A DNA stretch of 64,000 nucleotides, from positions 11,780,001 to 11,844,000 of the forward strand of contig NC_079883.1 of the NCBI RefSeq assembly GCF_029227915.1, read 5' to 3'. The stretch comes from Hydractinia symbiolongicarpus (taxonomy: Eukaryota; Cnidaria; Hydrozoa; Anthoathecata; Hydractiniidae). Under the pieces are notes generated by a model that saw only the letters and a list, made by a program, of their open reading frames with translations, had not been told where the DNA came from and did no database searches. The first letter of the stretch is position 1. Every line of letters starts with the position of its first letter. Shown here piece after piece: positions 38,946-53,416 of this stretch. The position numbers were made by a program, and so were the translations under genes.

Positions 38946-38946
38946 C
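38946..38946. other. Joint of the unit 7 deletion
   Basis: Left: the H2A-H2B promoter up to GGCGT (equivalent to 2192). Right: the H1 3' region from ATGTGTGG (equivalent to 4714). The C between them fits neither side. Confidence 0.95.
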
Positions 38947-39000
38947 ATGTGTGGCTATAAAAATAGCCGTTTGTTAATGTAATAGCCAGATACACACAAA

Positions 39001-39552
39001 TTATTTTTTTGCGGTCTTCTTTGCTGCCTTTTTGGGAGTCTTTTTGACCTTCTTTGCTGCAGGTTTTTTAGCAACAGGCTTCTTTGTGGGTTTCTTAGCT
39101 GCTGGTTTCTTAGCCGAGGCTTTCTTTGTGGCAGGCTTCTTTGCTGCTTTCTTTGGCGTGCTCTTCTTTGCTGGCTTCTTTTTTGGTGTACTTTTCTTTG
39201 CAGTAGGCTTCTTTGCCGTTGGCTTTTTTGCTGCGGCCTTTTTCTTAGGTTTTTCTTTTTTTACCTGACCTAGCTTGAATGATCCAGAAGCACCAGTGCC
39301 TTTAGTTTGAATCAAATCGCCTGATGTTACTCCTCGTTTAAGAGCCATTTTCAGATGATGATCTGAGTTTTCAGCAACTTTGTAATTTGCATGAATATAT
39401 TTTGTAATAGCTTGGCGAGATGAACCACCGCGTTCCTTTAGGGTAGCGATAGCAGCCTTGATCATGTCCACATATTTAGGGTGATCAGCTGTCTTCTTTG
39501 CAGCAGGTTTCTTCTTGGGTGCGATTTTCTTTGGAGAAGCTGCTTCACTCAT
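39001..39552 (-). CDS. H1: Linker histone H1, unit 7, next to H2A
   Basis: Consensus protein with intact promoter. The deletion joint at 38946 is 7 bp beyond its stem-loop. The sequence now following the stem-loop is ACACATGACGCC, without the usual A run, so 3' processing may be less efficient or may read toward H2A. Confidence 0.98.
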   Translation of the reverse strand: MSEAASPKKIAPKKKPAAKKTADHPKYVDMIKAAIATLKERGGSSRQAITKYIHANYKVAENSDHHLKMALKRGVTSGDLIQTKGTGASGSFKLGQVKKEKPKKKAAAKKPTAKKPTAKKSTPKKKPAKKSTPKKAAKKPATKKASAKKPAAKKPTKKPVAKKPAAKKVKKTPKKAAKKTAKK

Positions 39553-40131
39553 TTTTAATGTTTTCTTACAACAATCCAACGATAAACGATGCTTGTTATC
39601 ACAGTAGAAGTATACTAAACATTACCGTGTAAATGAGATATAATTTAAGACGGTGCGAAGTATGCGGACGTAAAAGTACCACTCCCGGGAATTGATTTGG
39701 CGCGAAAACAGAAATGTGTGTTTCTGTACATCGTATAATGTCCGTTTTGGGTGCCGCGACTATGCGAAAGCATGTTAATTTTTATTTGTAGTACGACGCA
39801 ATAGTCTGCAAGAGAAGCTGCTGGAGTTTGAGGTCTTCAGCATTACATCTAGTCTGTTAATTTGGGCTTCTTCCGCGCTCGTGTTAGGATTTTCATAAAG
39901 CGTTCTTTGGTTTGCGTTGCGTATGTCGGCCTACATCATCGACACGGCCTGTTTCCGGCTATTAGGAGCAATTCATATATTGGGCACTGCGTTTCGACTT
40001 TTTTATTAGACCACAGTAAAAAAATTCACTCACAGAAGTCCCTTTCTTTCATGGCTACAAACACGAAGAATTCTGTCGTAAGTAAAACGAATGCGCAAGC
40101 CAAAATGACGATGGGGCGAAGTCATAAGCAT

Positions 40132-40204
40132 GGCCCTGTGGCCCAATGGATAAGGCATCTGACTACGAATCAGGGGATTCCAGGTTCGACTCCTGGCAGG
40201 GTCG
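40132..40204 (+). tRNA. trnR-ACG: tRNA-Arg(ACG), unit 8
   Basis: Consensus copy; none of the unit 8 substitutions falls in it. Confidence 0.97.
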
Positions 40205-40526
40205 CACTGTCGCATTTCGGCTGCATGGTCTACTGTGTAACGCGCGCGCACGTTCTGGCGTAATGCGTTGATAAACGGAATGTACGCAGACATATTGGAA
40301 AGTAATATCACGCACTTAGTATCGTCGCCTTTGTTAGCATTCATGTAAGTTACCATCCACTCGCTACAGTCGCTCTCCATCCTACGGCTAAATCAACAGC
40401 CGTGATTTTTACTATGTCGCCGTCCATCCGTACGCGGTGACAGTTGTAAGCTTTACAGTAACGTGACATGCTCCACAAGCAGTTACGGTGTGTGGACGAT
40501 GCCTATCATGGCAACGCTTGTTCTTT

Positions 40527-40711
40527 ATCGCTTCTCGGCCTAATGGCTAAGATCAAGTGTAGTATCTGTTCTTATCAGTTTAATATCTGGTAGGCCATTC
40601 TCTGAATGGTCAGTATATTATTCTGATTTTTGGCCTTGGGTCATGGAGGTGGATTCATTCACGCCGTGACCACGGGTTGCCTAGGTGTTGCACTATTACC
40701 GATGGCGGCCC
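40527..40711 (+). ncRNA. U2: U2 snRNA, unit 8, two substitutions
   Basis: Differs from the other copies at 40621 (A to T, just before the Sm site) and 40683 (T to A, in the stem of loop IV, where it probably breaks a pair). It is the only variant U2 in the window. Sm and branch-point sites are intact, so it may be either a functional variant or a decaying copy. Confidence 0.93.
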
Positions 40712-40903
40712 ACATAAGCAATAAAAGAATAATAGCAGTCCTCTTTCCGACGGCACTCTGCATAGTCTACGGCGGGAACAAAACGCGTACACTGGGGGAG
40801 AATACAGCCTATGCCCCGCGACACGGCAGTTTATAACACACTCAAGCCACAAGCATTAACAAACTTTGAAGGGTACCCTCATGCTACGGTGCAGTTCCAA
40901 CTC

Positions 40904-41067
40904 ATACTTACCTGACGGGGAAGTAAAGACTGATCAATGAGGGTTTTCTTCCAGAGTGAGGCTCTTGCATTGCACTACGCTTGGGCTGACCTCTGCGATT
41001 ACTGCAAACGTCAGTAACTCGACCGTACAATTTCTGGTAGTGGGGGCCTGCGTCCGCGCTCGCCCCC
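40904..41067 (+). ncRNA. U1: U1 snRNA, unit 8
   Basis: Consensus copy, unlike the U2 gene of the same unit. Confidence 0.97.
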
Positions 41068-41395
41068 TCCTTAAGTCAAAATGAATGAGCTTAGAAAAGT
41101 TGCGCGGCCAAATGTCGGTGGTGACTTAAACGCTAAGGTAAAACCTCGCTTGGCTGTTACGAAACGTGATTGCGATATAAGTCCTCGGAAGGCGGCGGAA
41201 TTTTATTTTATTTGCCATTCCGTCAGGGTTATTGGATGATCGGCAATAGATCGAGTTTGTATGCATTTGAAAGCTCTTTTTTCTCGTACTATCACCTGAA
41301 AATGTCGTAGGAAAATGTCATAGGAAACACTTTCAACAACCGCCACGTTCCTTAATTGTTATAACAAGAAATATATCACAGCAAATGAAAATGAA

Positions 41396-41515
41396 AAGCC
41401 TACGACACCGGGAGTTCCCAGGCGGTCCCCCATCCAAGTACTATCCCGGCCCGACGATGCTTAACTTCCGTGATCAGACGAGAACGGGTGTGTTCATCGT
41501 GGTATGGCCGTAGAC
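41396..41515 (-). rRNA. 5S rRNA: 5S rRNA, unit 8
   Basis: Consensus copy. Confidence 0.97.
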
Positions 41516-41712
41516 ATTAGTAGGTGCAAATACGTGCAATTTATTTTGACGTTGTGATCAAATTTTTTTATTTAATTTCTTTGAGTTACTTAGGACAAGG
41601 CGTATGCATGGATTATCTATTAGACTTTAAGGTTATAGTTTTGTGAAAAAAACAATGTTTTTTTAAAGATGTGTGGCTATAAAAATAGCCGTTGTTTTCT
41701 GAGTGTAGCGGT

Positions 41713-42093
41713 TTACTTCTTCTGTCCTTTGTCGTTCTTCTTTGGGAGTAAGACAGCTTGAATGTTTGGCAAAACACCACCAGCTGCAATGGTTACACCG
41801 CTCAAAAGTTTGTTTAATTCTTCATCATTACGAACAGCCAATTGTAAATGTCTTGGAATAATCCTAGCTTTTTTGTTGTCTCTTGCTGCGTTACCAGCCA
41901 ACTCCAATATCTCAGCAGATAAATATTCCAAGACGGCTGCTAAGTAAACTGGTGCTCCAGATCCAATTCGGTTAGCATAGTGCCCTCTACGAAGGAATCT
42001 ATGCACTCTACCGACTGGAAATTGAAGTCCAGCTCTTGAGGATCTTGTCTTGGCTTTAGCCTTAGCTTTTCCACCTTTTCCACGTCCAGACAT
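41713..42093 (-). CDS. H2A: Histone H2A, unit 8
   Basis: Consensus protein even though its unit is the most diverged. Confidence 0.99.
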   Translation of the reverse strand: MSGRGKGGKAKAKAKTRSSRAGLQFPVGRVHRFLRRGHYANRIGSGAPVYLAAVLEYLSAEILELAGNAARDNKKARIIPRHLQLAVRNDEELNKLLSGVTIAAGGVLPNIQAVLLPKKNDKGQKK

Positions 42094-42377
42094 AACTGCG
42101 ATTTGATTTGTAAGTTAATACAAAAACGTACGAATATTTAACGTAAGTGTTAACGAAATAAACTTTACTCGTTTTTTCATCATAAAAATAGGATCGAAAT
42201 CATGTTTTTTTAACCAATCATAATTAAGTATTAAACAAAAGATTTTTTTTTTAACCAATTAAATTGCGTATCGGCGTTTTCGGATCGAATTCGATCCGAT
42301 TTTTTTACTTATAAACAAAAAGTTTTGACTTGCAGTTTAATGCTTATTTACAAGTTAAGTAGCAAAAATTTTTAACC

Positions 42378-42782
42378 ATGTCTGACGCAGCAGCTAAAGG
42401 AGGAAAACAGGCACCTAAAGTAGCCAAGAAAGGTGAAAAAAGAGCCGGCAAAAAAGGAGGAAAGATTGGTGGAACTGGTGAAAAGAAACGCAAGAGAAAG
42501 AGAAAGGAAAGTTATGCTATTTACATCTACAATGTTTTGAAACAAGTTCACCCAGATGTCGGAGTTTCAAGCAAAGCTATGAGCATCATGAACTCATTTG
42601 TCAACGACATCTTTGAGCGCATTGCTTCCGAAGCTTCGCGTTTGGCTCTTCAAAACAAAAAGTCGACCATCTCTTCTCGTGAAATTCAAACCGCAGTACG
42701 TCTTCTCTTGCCTGGAGAACTTGCAAAACACGCAGTCAGTGAAGGAACAAAAGCCGTCACAAAATACACAAGCAGCAAGTAA
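42378..42782 (+). CDS. H2B: Histone H2B, unit 8
   Basis: Consensus protein. Confidence 0.99.
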   Translation: MSDAAAKGGKQAPKVAKKGEKRAGKKGGKIGGTGEKKRKRKRKESYAIYIYNVLKQVHPDVGVSSKAMSIMNSFVNDIFERIASEASRLALQNKKSTISSREIQTAVRLLLPGELAKHAVSEGTKAVTKYTSSK

Positions 42783-43242
42783 ACCAACGTCTACCAAACA
42801 CAAACGGTCTTTTTTAAGACCACACATCTTTAAAAAAACATTTACTTGGCGTCACTACAAGTTAACCGAAGTTAATAAAACTTCTAAATAATGTGCTTAA
42901 GAACACTAGCCTACATTTAAAATACTTCCCCATGTGTGTGTGGATTAGCTTCACTTTTCATACGTATTATTAGCTGCACTTGCAGAAAAGACAAGTACAT
43001 TGATCCATGTTATTGCTTACATTTAACTTAACCCAGCTTTTCACGGAAACACTCCCAGGCAAATTAACCCTACAAAGTATTTCTAAATTTTTTTTGTGTC
43101 ATATATGACATAGTATCGTATAGCAATAAATGTAACTGTGACAAGACTTTACACATTGTGTAATTTGGAAGCGTGCACAAAGTAATGTTTTAAAAGATTT
43201 GTGGCTATAAAAATAGCCGTTTTTGTTGAGCAATGACAACGC

Positions 43243-43599
<357 letters not shown>

Positions 43600-44077
43600 T
43601 TAACAGAATTCAGACAGCTTTAAAAAGAGGCCATAAAATTACCTACTGCTCGTGGAAACACCCTAATTAACCAATAGAGTTGCGTCATTACAAAATGTTC
43701 CGAACATTTTGTACATTTTTTTAAGTAAAACTGTAGTTTTTTTAAAAATTCGTGGTCTTAATGTTTCAGTAAGGCAATAAATTTGGCATCGTTGGAATTC
43801 GCCAAACCTTCTGCTACTTACTAAAAAAAAAAAAAGTCAAAAGCTTTTGTGTATCAGAAGATACAGCCGTTTTCCCGTAGCCAAAAAACACAGATTTTAT
43901 AAAAATGTTAAAGTAATGAGCGTAATGTCATTATGCAGCCAATCAGAAATTACTTTCTTAGCACCAATCAAATGGTTTGTTTTGAACCTTAGCTGTCAAT
44001 CAATATGAGAAATAAAACTTTGGCGCGATAGTGCATTTTAGATCGTCTTGTGTATCCGTACTACATCGACTTCTTAA

Positions 44078-44491
<414 letters not shown>

Positions 44492-44852
44492 GCATCTTAC
44501 CAAACAAAAAACGGCTATTTTTATAGCCACACATCCATAAAAAATATTACGGCTAGCTTTTTATATCAAACTTTGTCCTGCTTTCTGTTTAAATTTTATG
44601 CTACATAAAAATTTTATGCTACATAAAGTTTGACAATGTTAAAAATATGAAGGGCAAGAAAAGTAAAAGCAAGAAAATAAGAAATTTAAAAACGAAAATA
44701 CTTAAACTTAGGGAATCTAATCTTAAATTTACTCTTTTTTAACTGTTTAAGTGACTTAAACAAGTTTAACTTTGTACCAAGATAATGTTTTTTTGTAAAT
44801 GTGTGGCTATAAAAATAGCCGTTTGTTAATGTAATAGCCAGATACACACAAA

Positions 44853-45404
44853 TTATTTTTTTGCGGTCTTCTTTGCTGCCTTTTTGGGAGTCTTTTTGAC
44901 CTTCTTTGCTGCAGGTTTTTTAGCAACAGGCTTCTTTGTGGGTTTCTTAGCTGCTGGTTTCTTAGCCGAGGCTTTCTTTGTGGCAGGCTTCTTTGCTGCT
45001 TTCTTTGGCGTGCTCTTCTTTGCTGGCTTCTTTTTTGGTGTACTTTTCTTTGCAGTAGGCTTCTTTGCCGTTGGCTTTTTTGCTGCGGCCTTTTTCTTAG
45101 GTTTTTCTTTTTTTACCTGACCTAGCTTGAATGATCCAGAAGCACCAGTGCCTTTATTTTGAATCAAATCGCCTGATGTTACTCCTCGTTTAAGAGCCAT
45201 TTTCAGATGATGATCTGAGTTTTCAGCAACTTTGTAATTTGCATGAATATATTTTGTAATAGCTTGGCGAGATGAACCACCGCGTTCCTTTAGGGTAGCG
45301 ATAGCAGCCTTGATCATGTCCACATATTTAGGGTGATCAGCTGTCTTCTTTGCAGCAGGTTTCTTCTTGGGTGCGATTTTCTTTGGAGAAGCTGCTTCAC
45401 TCAT
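44853..45404 (-). CDS. H1: Linker histone H1, unit 8 (Thr83Asn)
   Basis: ACT to AAT at codon 83 (45157) gives LIQNKGTG instead of LIQTKGTG in the wing of the globular domain. The exchange is mild and the site lies near DNA-contacting residues. Confidence 0.98.
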   Translation of the reverse strand: MSEAASPKKIAPKKKPAAKKTADHPKYVDMIKAAIATLKERGGSSRQAITKYIHANYKVAENSDHHLKMALKRGVTSGDLIQNKGTGASGSFKLGQVKKEKPKKKAAAKKPTAKKPTAKKSTPKKKPAKKSTPKKAAKKPATKKASAKKPAAKKPTKKPVAKKPAAKKVKKTPKKAAKKTAKK

Positions 45405-45983
45405 TTTTAATGTTTTCTTACAACAATCCAACGATAAACGATGCTTGTTATCACAGTAGAAGTATACTAAACATTACCGTGTAAATGAGATATAATTTAA
45501 GACGGTGCGAAGTATGCGGACGTAAAAGTACCACTCCCGGGAATTGATTTGGCGCGAAAACAGAAATGTGTGTTTCTGTACATCGTATAATGTCCGTTTT
45601 GGGTGCCGCGACTATGCGAAAGCATGTTAATTTTTATTTGTAGTACGACGCAATAGTCTGCAAGAGAAGCTGCTGGAGTTTGAGGTCTTCAGCATTACAT
45701 CTAGTCTGTTAATTTGGGCTTCTTCCGCGCTCGTGTTAGGATTTTCATAAAGCGTTCTTTGGTTTGCGTTGCGTATGTCGGCCTACATCATCGACACGGC
45801 CTGTTTCCGGCTATTAGGAGCAATTCATATATTGGGCACTGCGTTTCGACTTTTTTATTAGACCACAGTAAAAAAATTCACTCACAGAAGTCCCTTTCTT
45901 TCATGGCTACAAACACGAAGAATTCTGTCGTAAGTAAAACGAATGCGCAAGCCAAAATGACGATGGGGCGAAGTCATAAGCAT

Positions 45984-46056
45984 GGCCCTGTGGCCCAATG
46001 GATAAGGCATCTGACTACGAATCAGGGGATTCCAGGTTCGACTCCTGGCAGGGTCG
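45984..46056 (+). tRNA. trnR-ACG: tRNA-Arg(ACG), unit 9
   Basis: Consensus copy. Confidence 0.97.
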
Positions 46057-46378
46057 CACTGTCGCATTTCGGCTGCATGGTCTACTGTGTAACGCGCGCG
46101 CACGTTCTGGCGTAATGCGTTGATAAACGGAATGTACGCAGACATATTGGAAAGTAATATCACGCACTTAGTATCGTCGCCTTTGTTAGCATTCATGTAA
46201 GTTACCATCCACTCGCTACAGTCGCTCTCCATCCTACGGCTAAATCAACAGCCGTGATTTTTACTATGTCGCCGTCCATCCGTACGCGGTGACAGTTGTA
46301 AGCTTTACAGTAACGTGACATGCTCCACAAGCAGTTACGGTGTGTGGACGATGCCTATCATGGCAACGCTTGTTCTTT

Positions 46379-46563
46379 ATCGCTTCTCGGCCTAATGGCT
46401 AAGATCAAGTGTAGTATCTGTTCTTATCAGTTTAATATCTGGTAGGCCATTCTCTGAATGGTCAGTATATTAATCTGATTTTTGGCCTTGGGTCATGGAG
46501 GTGGATTCATTCACGCCGTGACCACGGGTTGCCTTGGTGTTGCACTATTACCGATGGCGGCCC
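46379..46563 (+). ncRNA. U2: U2 snRNA, unit 9
   Basis: Consensus copy. Confidence 0.96.
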
Positions 46564-46755
46564 ACATAAGCAATAAAAGAATAATAGCAGTCCTCTTTCC
46601 GACGGCACTCTGCATAGTCTACGGCGGGAACAAAACGCGTACACTGGGGGAGAATACAGCCTATGCCCCGCGACACGGCAGTTTATAACACACTCAAGCC
46701 ACAAGCATTAACAAACTTTGAAGGGTACCCTCATGCTACGGTGCAGTTCCAACTC

Positions 46756-46919
46756 ATACTTACCTGACGGGGAAGTAAAGACTGATCAATGAGGGTTTTC
46801 TTCCAGAGTGAGGCTCTTGCATTGCACTACGCTTGGGCTGACCTCTGCGATTACTGCAAACGTCAGTAACTCGACCGTACAATTTCTGGTAGTGGGGGCC
46901 TGCGTCCGCGCTCGCCCCC
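46756..46919 (+). ncRNA. U1: U1 snRNA, unit 9
   Basis: Consensus copy. Confidence 0.97.
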
Positions 46920-47247
46920 TCCTTAAGTCAAAATGAATGAGCTTAGAAAAGTTGCGCGGCCAAATGTCGGTGGTGACTTAAACGCTAAGGTAAAACCTCG
47001 CTTGGCTGTTACGAAACGTGATTGCGATATAAGTCCTCGGAAGGCGGCGGAATTTTATTTTATTTGCCATTCCGTCAGGGTTATTGGATGATCGGCAATA
47101 GATCGAGTTTGTATGCATTTGAAAGCTCTTTTTTCTCGTACTATCACCTGAAAATGTCGTAGGAAAATGTCATAGGAAACACTTTCAACAACCGCCACGT
47201 TCCTTAATTGTTATAACAAGAAATATATCACAGCAAATGAAAATGAA

Positions 47248-47367
47248 AAGCCTACGACACCGGGAGTTCCCAGGCGGTCCCCCATCCAAGTACTATCCCG
47301 GCCCGACGATGCTTAACTTCCGTGATCAGACGAGAACGGGTGTGTTCATCGTGGTATGGCCGTAGAC
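47248..47367 (-). rRNA. 5S rRNA: 5S rRNA, unit 9
   Basis: Consensus copy. Confidence 0.97.
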
Positions 47368-47564
47368 ATTAGTAGGTGCAAATACGTGCAATTTATTTTG
47401 ACGTTGTGATCAAATTTTTTTATTTAATTTCTTTGAGTTACTTAGGACAAGGCGTATGCATGGATTATCTATTAGACTTTAAGGTTATAGTTTTGTGAAA
47501 AAAACAATGTTTTTTTAAAGATGTGTGGCTATAAAAATAGCCGTTGTTTTCTGAGTGTAGCGGT

Positions 47565-47945
47565 TTACTTCTTCTGTCCTTTGTCGTTCTTCTTTGGGAG
47601 TAAGACAGCTTGAATGTTTGGCAAAACACCACCAGCTGCAATGGTTACACCGCTCAAAAGTTTGTTTAATTCTTCATCATTACGAACAGCCAATTGTAAA
47701 TGTCTTGGAATAATCCTAGCTTTTTTGTTGTCTCTTGCTGCGTTACCAGCCAACTCCAATATCTCAGCAGATAAATATTCCAAGACGGCTGCTAAGTAAA
47801 CTGGTGCTCCAGATCCAATTCGGTTAGCATAGTGCCCTCTACGAAGGAATCTATGCACTCTACCGACTGGAAATTGAAGTCCAGCTCTTGAGGATCTTGT
47901 CTTGGCTTTAGCCTTAGCTTTTCCACCTTTTCCACGTCCAGACAT
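47565..47945 (-). CDS. H2A: Histone H2A, unit 9
   Basis: Consensus protein, no change seen. Confidence 0.99.
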   Translation of the reverse strand: MSGRGKGGKAKAKAKTRSSRAGLQFPVGRVHRFLRRGHYANRIGSGAPVYLAAVLEYLSAEILELAGNAARDNKKARIIPRHLQLAVRNDEELNKLLSGVTIAAGGVLPNIQAVLLPKKNDKGQKK

Positions 47946-48229
47946 AACTGCGATTTGATTTGTAAGTTAATACAAAAACGTACGAATATTTAACGTAAGT
48001 GTTAACGAAATAAACTTTACTCGTTTTTTCATCATAAAAATAGGATCGAAATCATGTTTTTTTAACCAATCATAATTAAGTATTAAACAAAAGATTTTTT
48101 TTTTAACCAATTAAATTGCGTATCGGCGTTTTCGGATCGAATTCGATCCGATTTTTTTACTTATAAACAAAAAGTTTTGACTTGCAGTTTAATGCTTATT
48201 TACAAGTTAAGTAGCAAAAATTTTTAACC

Positions 48230-48634
48230 ATGTCTGACGCAGCAGCTAAAGGAGGAAAACAGGCACCTAAAGTAGCCAAGAAAGGTGAAAAAAGAGCCGG
48301 CAAAAAAGGAGGAAAGATTGGTGGAACTGGTGAAAAGAAACGCAAGAGAAAGAGAAAGGAAAGTTATGCTATTTACATCTACAATGTTTTGAAACAAGTT
48401 CACCCAGATGTCGGAGTTTCAAGCAAAGCTATGAGCATCATGAACTCATTTGTCAACGACATCTTTGAGCGCATTGCTTCCGAAGCTTCGCGTTTGGCTC
48501 TTCAAAACAAAAAGTCGACCATCTCTTCTCGTGAAATTCAAACCGCAGTACGTCTTCTCTTGCCTGGAGAACTTGCAAAACACGCAGTCAGTGAAGGAAC
48601 AAAAGCCGTCACAAAATACACAAGCAGCAAGTAA
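48230..48634 (+). CDS. H2B: Histone H2B, unit 9
   Basis: Consensus copy, convergent with the broken H4. Confidence 0.99.
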   Translation: MSDAAAKGGKQAPKVAKKGEKRAGKKGGKIGGTGEKKRKRKRKESYAIYIYNVLKQVHPDVGVSSKAMSIMNSFVNDIFERIASEASRLALQNKKSTISSREIQTAVRLLLPGELAKHAVSEGTKAVTKYTSSK

Positions 48635-49094
48635 ACCAACGTCTACCAAACACAAACGGTCTTTTTTAAGACCACACATCTTTAAAAAAACATTTACTTG
48701 GCGTCACTACAAGTTAACCGAAGTTAATAAAACTTCTAAATAATGTGCTTAAGAACACTAGCCTACATTTAAAATACTTCCCCATGTGTGTGTGGATTAG
48801 CTTCACTTTTCATACGTATTATTAGCTGTACTTGCAGAAAAGACAAGTACATTGATCCATGTTATTGCTTACATTTAACTTAACCCAGCTTTTCACGGAA
48901 ACACTCCCAGGCAAATTAACCCTACAAAGTATTTCTAAATTTTTTTTGTGTCATATATGACATAGTATCGTATAGCAATAAATGTAACTGTGACAAGACT
49001 TTACACATTGTGTAATTTGGAAGCGTGCACAAAGTAATGTTTTAAAAGATTTGTGGCTATAAAAATAGCCGTTTTTGTTGAGCAATGACAACGC

Positions 49095-49406
<312 letters not shown>

Positions 49407-49929
49407 ATTGATATAGTTGCGTACAGAACGAGTACAAAAACAACGTTTGAGTTAACAGAATTCAGACAGCTTTAAAAAGAGGCCATAAAATTACCTACTG
49501 CTCGTGGAAACACCCTAATTAACCAATAGAGTTGCGTCATTACAAAATGTTCCGAACATTTTGTACATTTTTTTAAGTAAAACTGTAGTTTTTTTAAAAA
49601 TTCGTGGTCTTAATGTTTCAGTAAGGCAATAAATTTGGCATCGTTGGAATTCGCCAAACCTTCTGCTACTTACTAAAAAAAAAAAAAGTCAAAAGCTTTT
49701 GTGTATCAGAAGATACAGCCGTTTTCCCGTAGCCAAAAAACACAGATTTTATAAAAATGTTAAAGTAATGAGCGTAATGTCATTATGCAGCCAATCAGAA
49801 ATTACTTTCTTAGCACCAATCAAATGGTTTGTTTTGAACCTTAGCTGTCAATCAATATGAGAAATAAAACTTTGGCGCGATAGTGCATTTTAGACCGTCT
49901 TGTGTATCCGTACTACATCGACTTCTTAA

Positions 49930-50343
<414 letters not shown>

Positions 50344-50704
50344 GCATCTTACCAAACAAAAAACGGCTATTTTTATAGCCACACATCCATAAAAAATATT
50401 ACGGCTAGCTTTTTATATCAAACTTTGTCCTGCTTTCTGTTTAAATTTTATGCTACATAAAAATTTTATGCTACATAAAGTTTGACAATGTTAAAAATAT
50501 GAAGGGCAAGAAAAGTAAAAGCAAGAAAATAAGAAATTTAAAAACGAAAATACTTAAACTTAGGGAATCTAATCTTAAATTTACTCTTTTTTAACTGTTT
50601 AAGTGACTTAAACAAGTTTAACTTTGTACCAAGATAATGTTTTTTTGTAAATGTGTGGCTATAAAAATAGCCGTTTGTTAATGTAATAGCCAGATACACA
50701 CAAA

Positions 50705-51256
50705 TTATTTTTTTGCGGTCTTCTTTGCTGCCTTTTTGGGAGTCTTTTTGACCTTCTTTGCTGCAGGTTTTTTAGCAACAGGCTTCTTTGTGGGTTTCTT
50801 AGCTGCTGGTTTCTTAGCCGAGGCTTTCTTTGTGGCAGGCTTCTTTGCTGCTTTCTTTGGCGTGCTCTTCTTTGCTGGCTTCTTTTTTGGTGTACTTTTC
50901 TTTGCAGTAGGCTTCTTTGCCGTTGGCTTTTTTGCTGCGGCCTTTTTCTTAGGTTTTTCTTTTTTTACCTGACCTAGCTTGAATGATCCAGAAGCACCAG
51001 TGCCTTTAGTTTGAATCAAATCGCCTGATGTTACTCCTCGTTTAAGAGCCATTTTCAGATGATGATCTGAGTTTTCAGCAACTTTGTAATTTGCATGAAT
51101 ATATTTTGTAATAGCTTGGCGAGATGAACCACCGCGTTCCTTTAGGGTAGCGATAGCAGCCTTGATCATGTCCACATATTTAGGGTGATCAGCTGTCTTC
51201 TTTGCAGCAGGTTTCTTCTTGGGTGCGATTTTCTTTGGAGAAGCTGCTTCACTCAT
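50705..51256 (-). CDS. H1: Linker histone H1, unit 9
   Basis: Consensus copy. Confidence 0.98.
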   Translation of the reverse strand: MSEAASPKKIAPKKKPAAKKTADHPKYVDMIKAAIATLKERGGSSRQAITKYIHANYKVAENSDHHLKMALKRGVTSGDLIQTKGTGASGSFKLGQVKKEKPKKKAAAKKPTAKKPTAKKSTPKKKPAKKSTPKKAAKKPATKKASAKKPAAKKPTKKPVAKKPAAKKVKKTPKKAAKKTAKK

Positions 51257-51835
51257 TTTTAATGTTTTCTTACAACAATCCAACGATAAACGATGCTTGT
51301 TATCACAGTAGAAGTATACTAAACATTACCGTGTAAATGAGATATAATTTAAGACGGTGCGAAGTATGCGGACGTAAAAGTACCACTCCCGGGAATTGAT
51401 TTGGCGCGAAAACAGAAATGTGTGTTTCTGTACATCGTATAATGTCCGTTTTGGGTGCCGCGACTATGCGAAAGCATGTTAATTTTTATTTGTAGTACGA
51501 CGCAATAGTCTGCAAGAGAAGCTGCTGGAGTTTGAGGTCTTCAGCATTACATCTAGTCTGTTAATTTGGGCTTCTTCCGCGCTCGTGTTAGGATTTTCAT
51601 AAAGCGTTCTTTGGTTTGCGTTGCGTATGTCGGCCTACATCATCGACACGGCCTGTTTCCGGCTATTAGGAGCAATTCATATATTGGGCACTGCGTTTCG
51701 ACTTTTTTATTAGACCACAGTAAAAAAATTCACTCACAGAAGTCCCTTTCTTTCATGGCTACAAACACGAAGAATTCTGTCGTAAGTAAAACGAATGCGC
51801 AAGCCAAAATGACGATGGGGCGAAGTCATAAGCAT

Positions 51836-51908
51836 GGCCCTGTGGCCCAATGGATAAGGCATCTGACTACGAATCAGGGGATTCCAGGTTCGACTCCTGG
51901 CAGGGTCG
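51836..51908 (+). tRNA. trnR-ACG: tRNA-Arg(ACG), unit 10
   Basis: Consensus copy. Confidence 0.97.
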
Positions 51909-52230
51909 CACTGTCGCATTTCGGCTGCATGGTCTACTGTGTAACGCGCGCGCACGTTCTGGCGTAATGCGTTGATAAACGGAATGTACGCAGACATATT
52001 GGAAAGTAATATCACGCACTTAGTATCGTCGCCTTTGTTAGCATTCATGTAAGTTACCATCCACTCGCTACAGTCGCTCTCCATCCTACGGCTAAATCAA
52101 CAGCCGTGATTTTTACTATGTCGCCGTCCATCCGTACGCGGTGACAGTTGTAAGCTTTACAGTAACGTGACATGCTCCACAAGCAGTTACGGTGTGTGGA
52201 CGATGCCTATCATGGCAACGCTTGTTCTTT

Positions 52231-52415
52231 ATCGCTTCTCGGCCTAATGGCTAAGATCAAGTGTAGTATCTGTTCTTATCAGTTTAATATCTGGTAGGCC
52301 ATTCTCTGAATGGTCAGTATATTAATCTGATTTTTGGCCTTGGGTCATGGAGGTGGATTCATTCACGCCGTGACCACGGGTTGCCTTGGTGTTGCACTAT
52401 TACCGATGGCGGCCC
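52231..52415 (+). ncRNA. U2: U2 snRNA, unit 10
   Basis: Consensus copy. Confidence 0.96.
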
Positions 52416-52607
52416 ACATAAGCAATAAAAGAATAATAGCAGTCCTCTTTCCGACGGCACTCTGCATAGTCTACGGCGGGAACAAAACGCGTACACTGGG
52501 GGAGAATACAGCCTATGCCCCGCGACACGGCAGTTTATAACACACTCAAGCCACAAGCATTAACAAACTTTGAAGGGTACCCTCATGCTACGGTGCAGTT
52601 CCAACTC

Positions 52608-52771
52608 ATACTTACCTGACGGGGAAGTAAAGACTGATCAATGAGGGTTTTCTTCCAGAGTGAGGCTCTTGCATTGCACTACGCTTGGGCTGACCTCTGC
52701 GATTACTGCAAACGTCAGTAACTCGACCGTACAATTTCTGGTAGTGGGGGCCTGCGTCCGCGCTCGCCCCC
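52608..52771 (+). ncRNA. U1: U1 snRNA, unit 10
   Basis: Consensus copy. Confidence 0.97.
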
Positions 52772-53099
52772 TCCTTAAGTCAAAATGAATGAGCTTAGAA
52801 AAGTTGCGCGGCCAAATGTCGGTGGTGACTTAAACGCTAAGGTAAAACCTCGCTTGGCTGTTACGAAACGTGATTGCGATATAAGTCCTCGGAAGGCGGC
52901 GGAATTTTATTTTATTTGCCATTCCGTCAGGGTTATTGGATGATCGGCAATAGATCGAGTTTGTATGCATTTGAAAGCTCTTTTTTCTCGTACTATCACC
53001 TGAAAATGTCGTAGGAAAATGTCATAGGAAACACTTTCAACAACCGCCACGTTCCTTAATTGTTATAACAAGAAATATATCACAGCAAATGAAAATGAA

Positions 53100-53219
53100 A
53101 AGCCTACGACACCGGGAGTTCCCAGGCGGTCCCCCATCCAAGTACTATCCCGGCCCGACGATGCTTAACTTCCGTGATCAGACGAGAACGGGTGTGTTCA
53201 TCGTGGTATGGCCGTAGAC
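53100..53219 (-). rRNA. 5S rRNA: 5S rRNA, unit 10
   Basis: Consensus copy. Confidence 0.97.
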
Positions 53220-53416
53220 ATTAGTAGGTGCAAATACGTGCAATTTATTTTGACGTTGTGATCAAATTTTTTTATTTAATTTCTTTGAGTTACTTAGGAC
53301 AAGGCGTATGCATGGATTATCTATTAGACTTTAAGGTTATAGTTTTGTGAAAAAAACAATGTTTTTTTAAAGATGTGTGGCTATAAAAATAGCCGTTGTT
53401 TTCTGAGTGTAGCGGT

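Larger units (their letters stand above)
36800..40131 (+). repeat. Array unit 7 (deleted, 3,332 bp; lacks H2B, H4, H3)
   Basis: The tRNA, U2, U1, 5S and H2A genes are present, then the unit jumps to the 3' stem-loop of H1. The missing part equals 2193-4713 of unit 1 (2,521 bp), and a single C (38946) sits at the joint. No other change was noticed. Confidence 0.97.
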
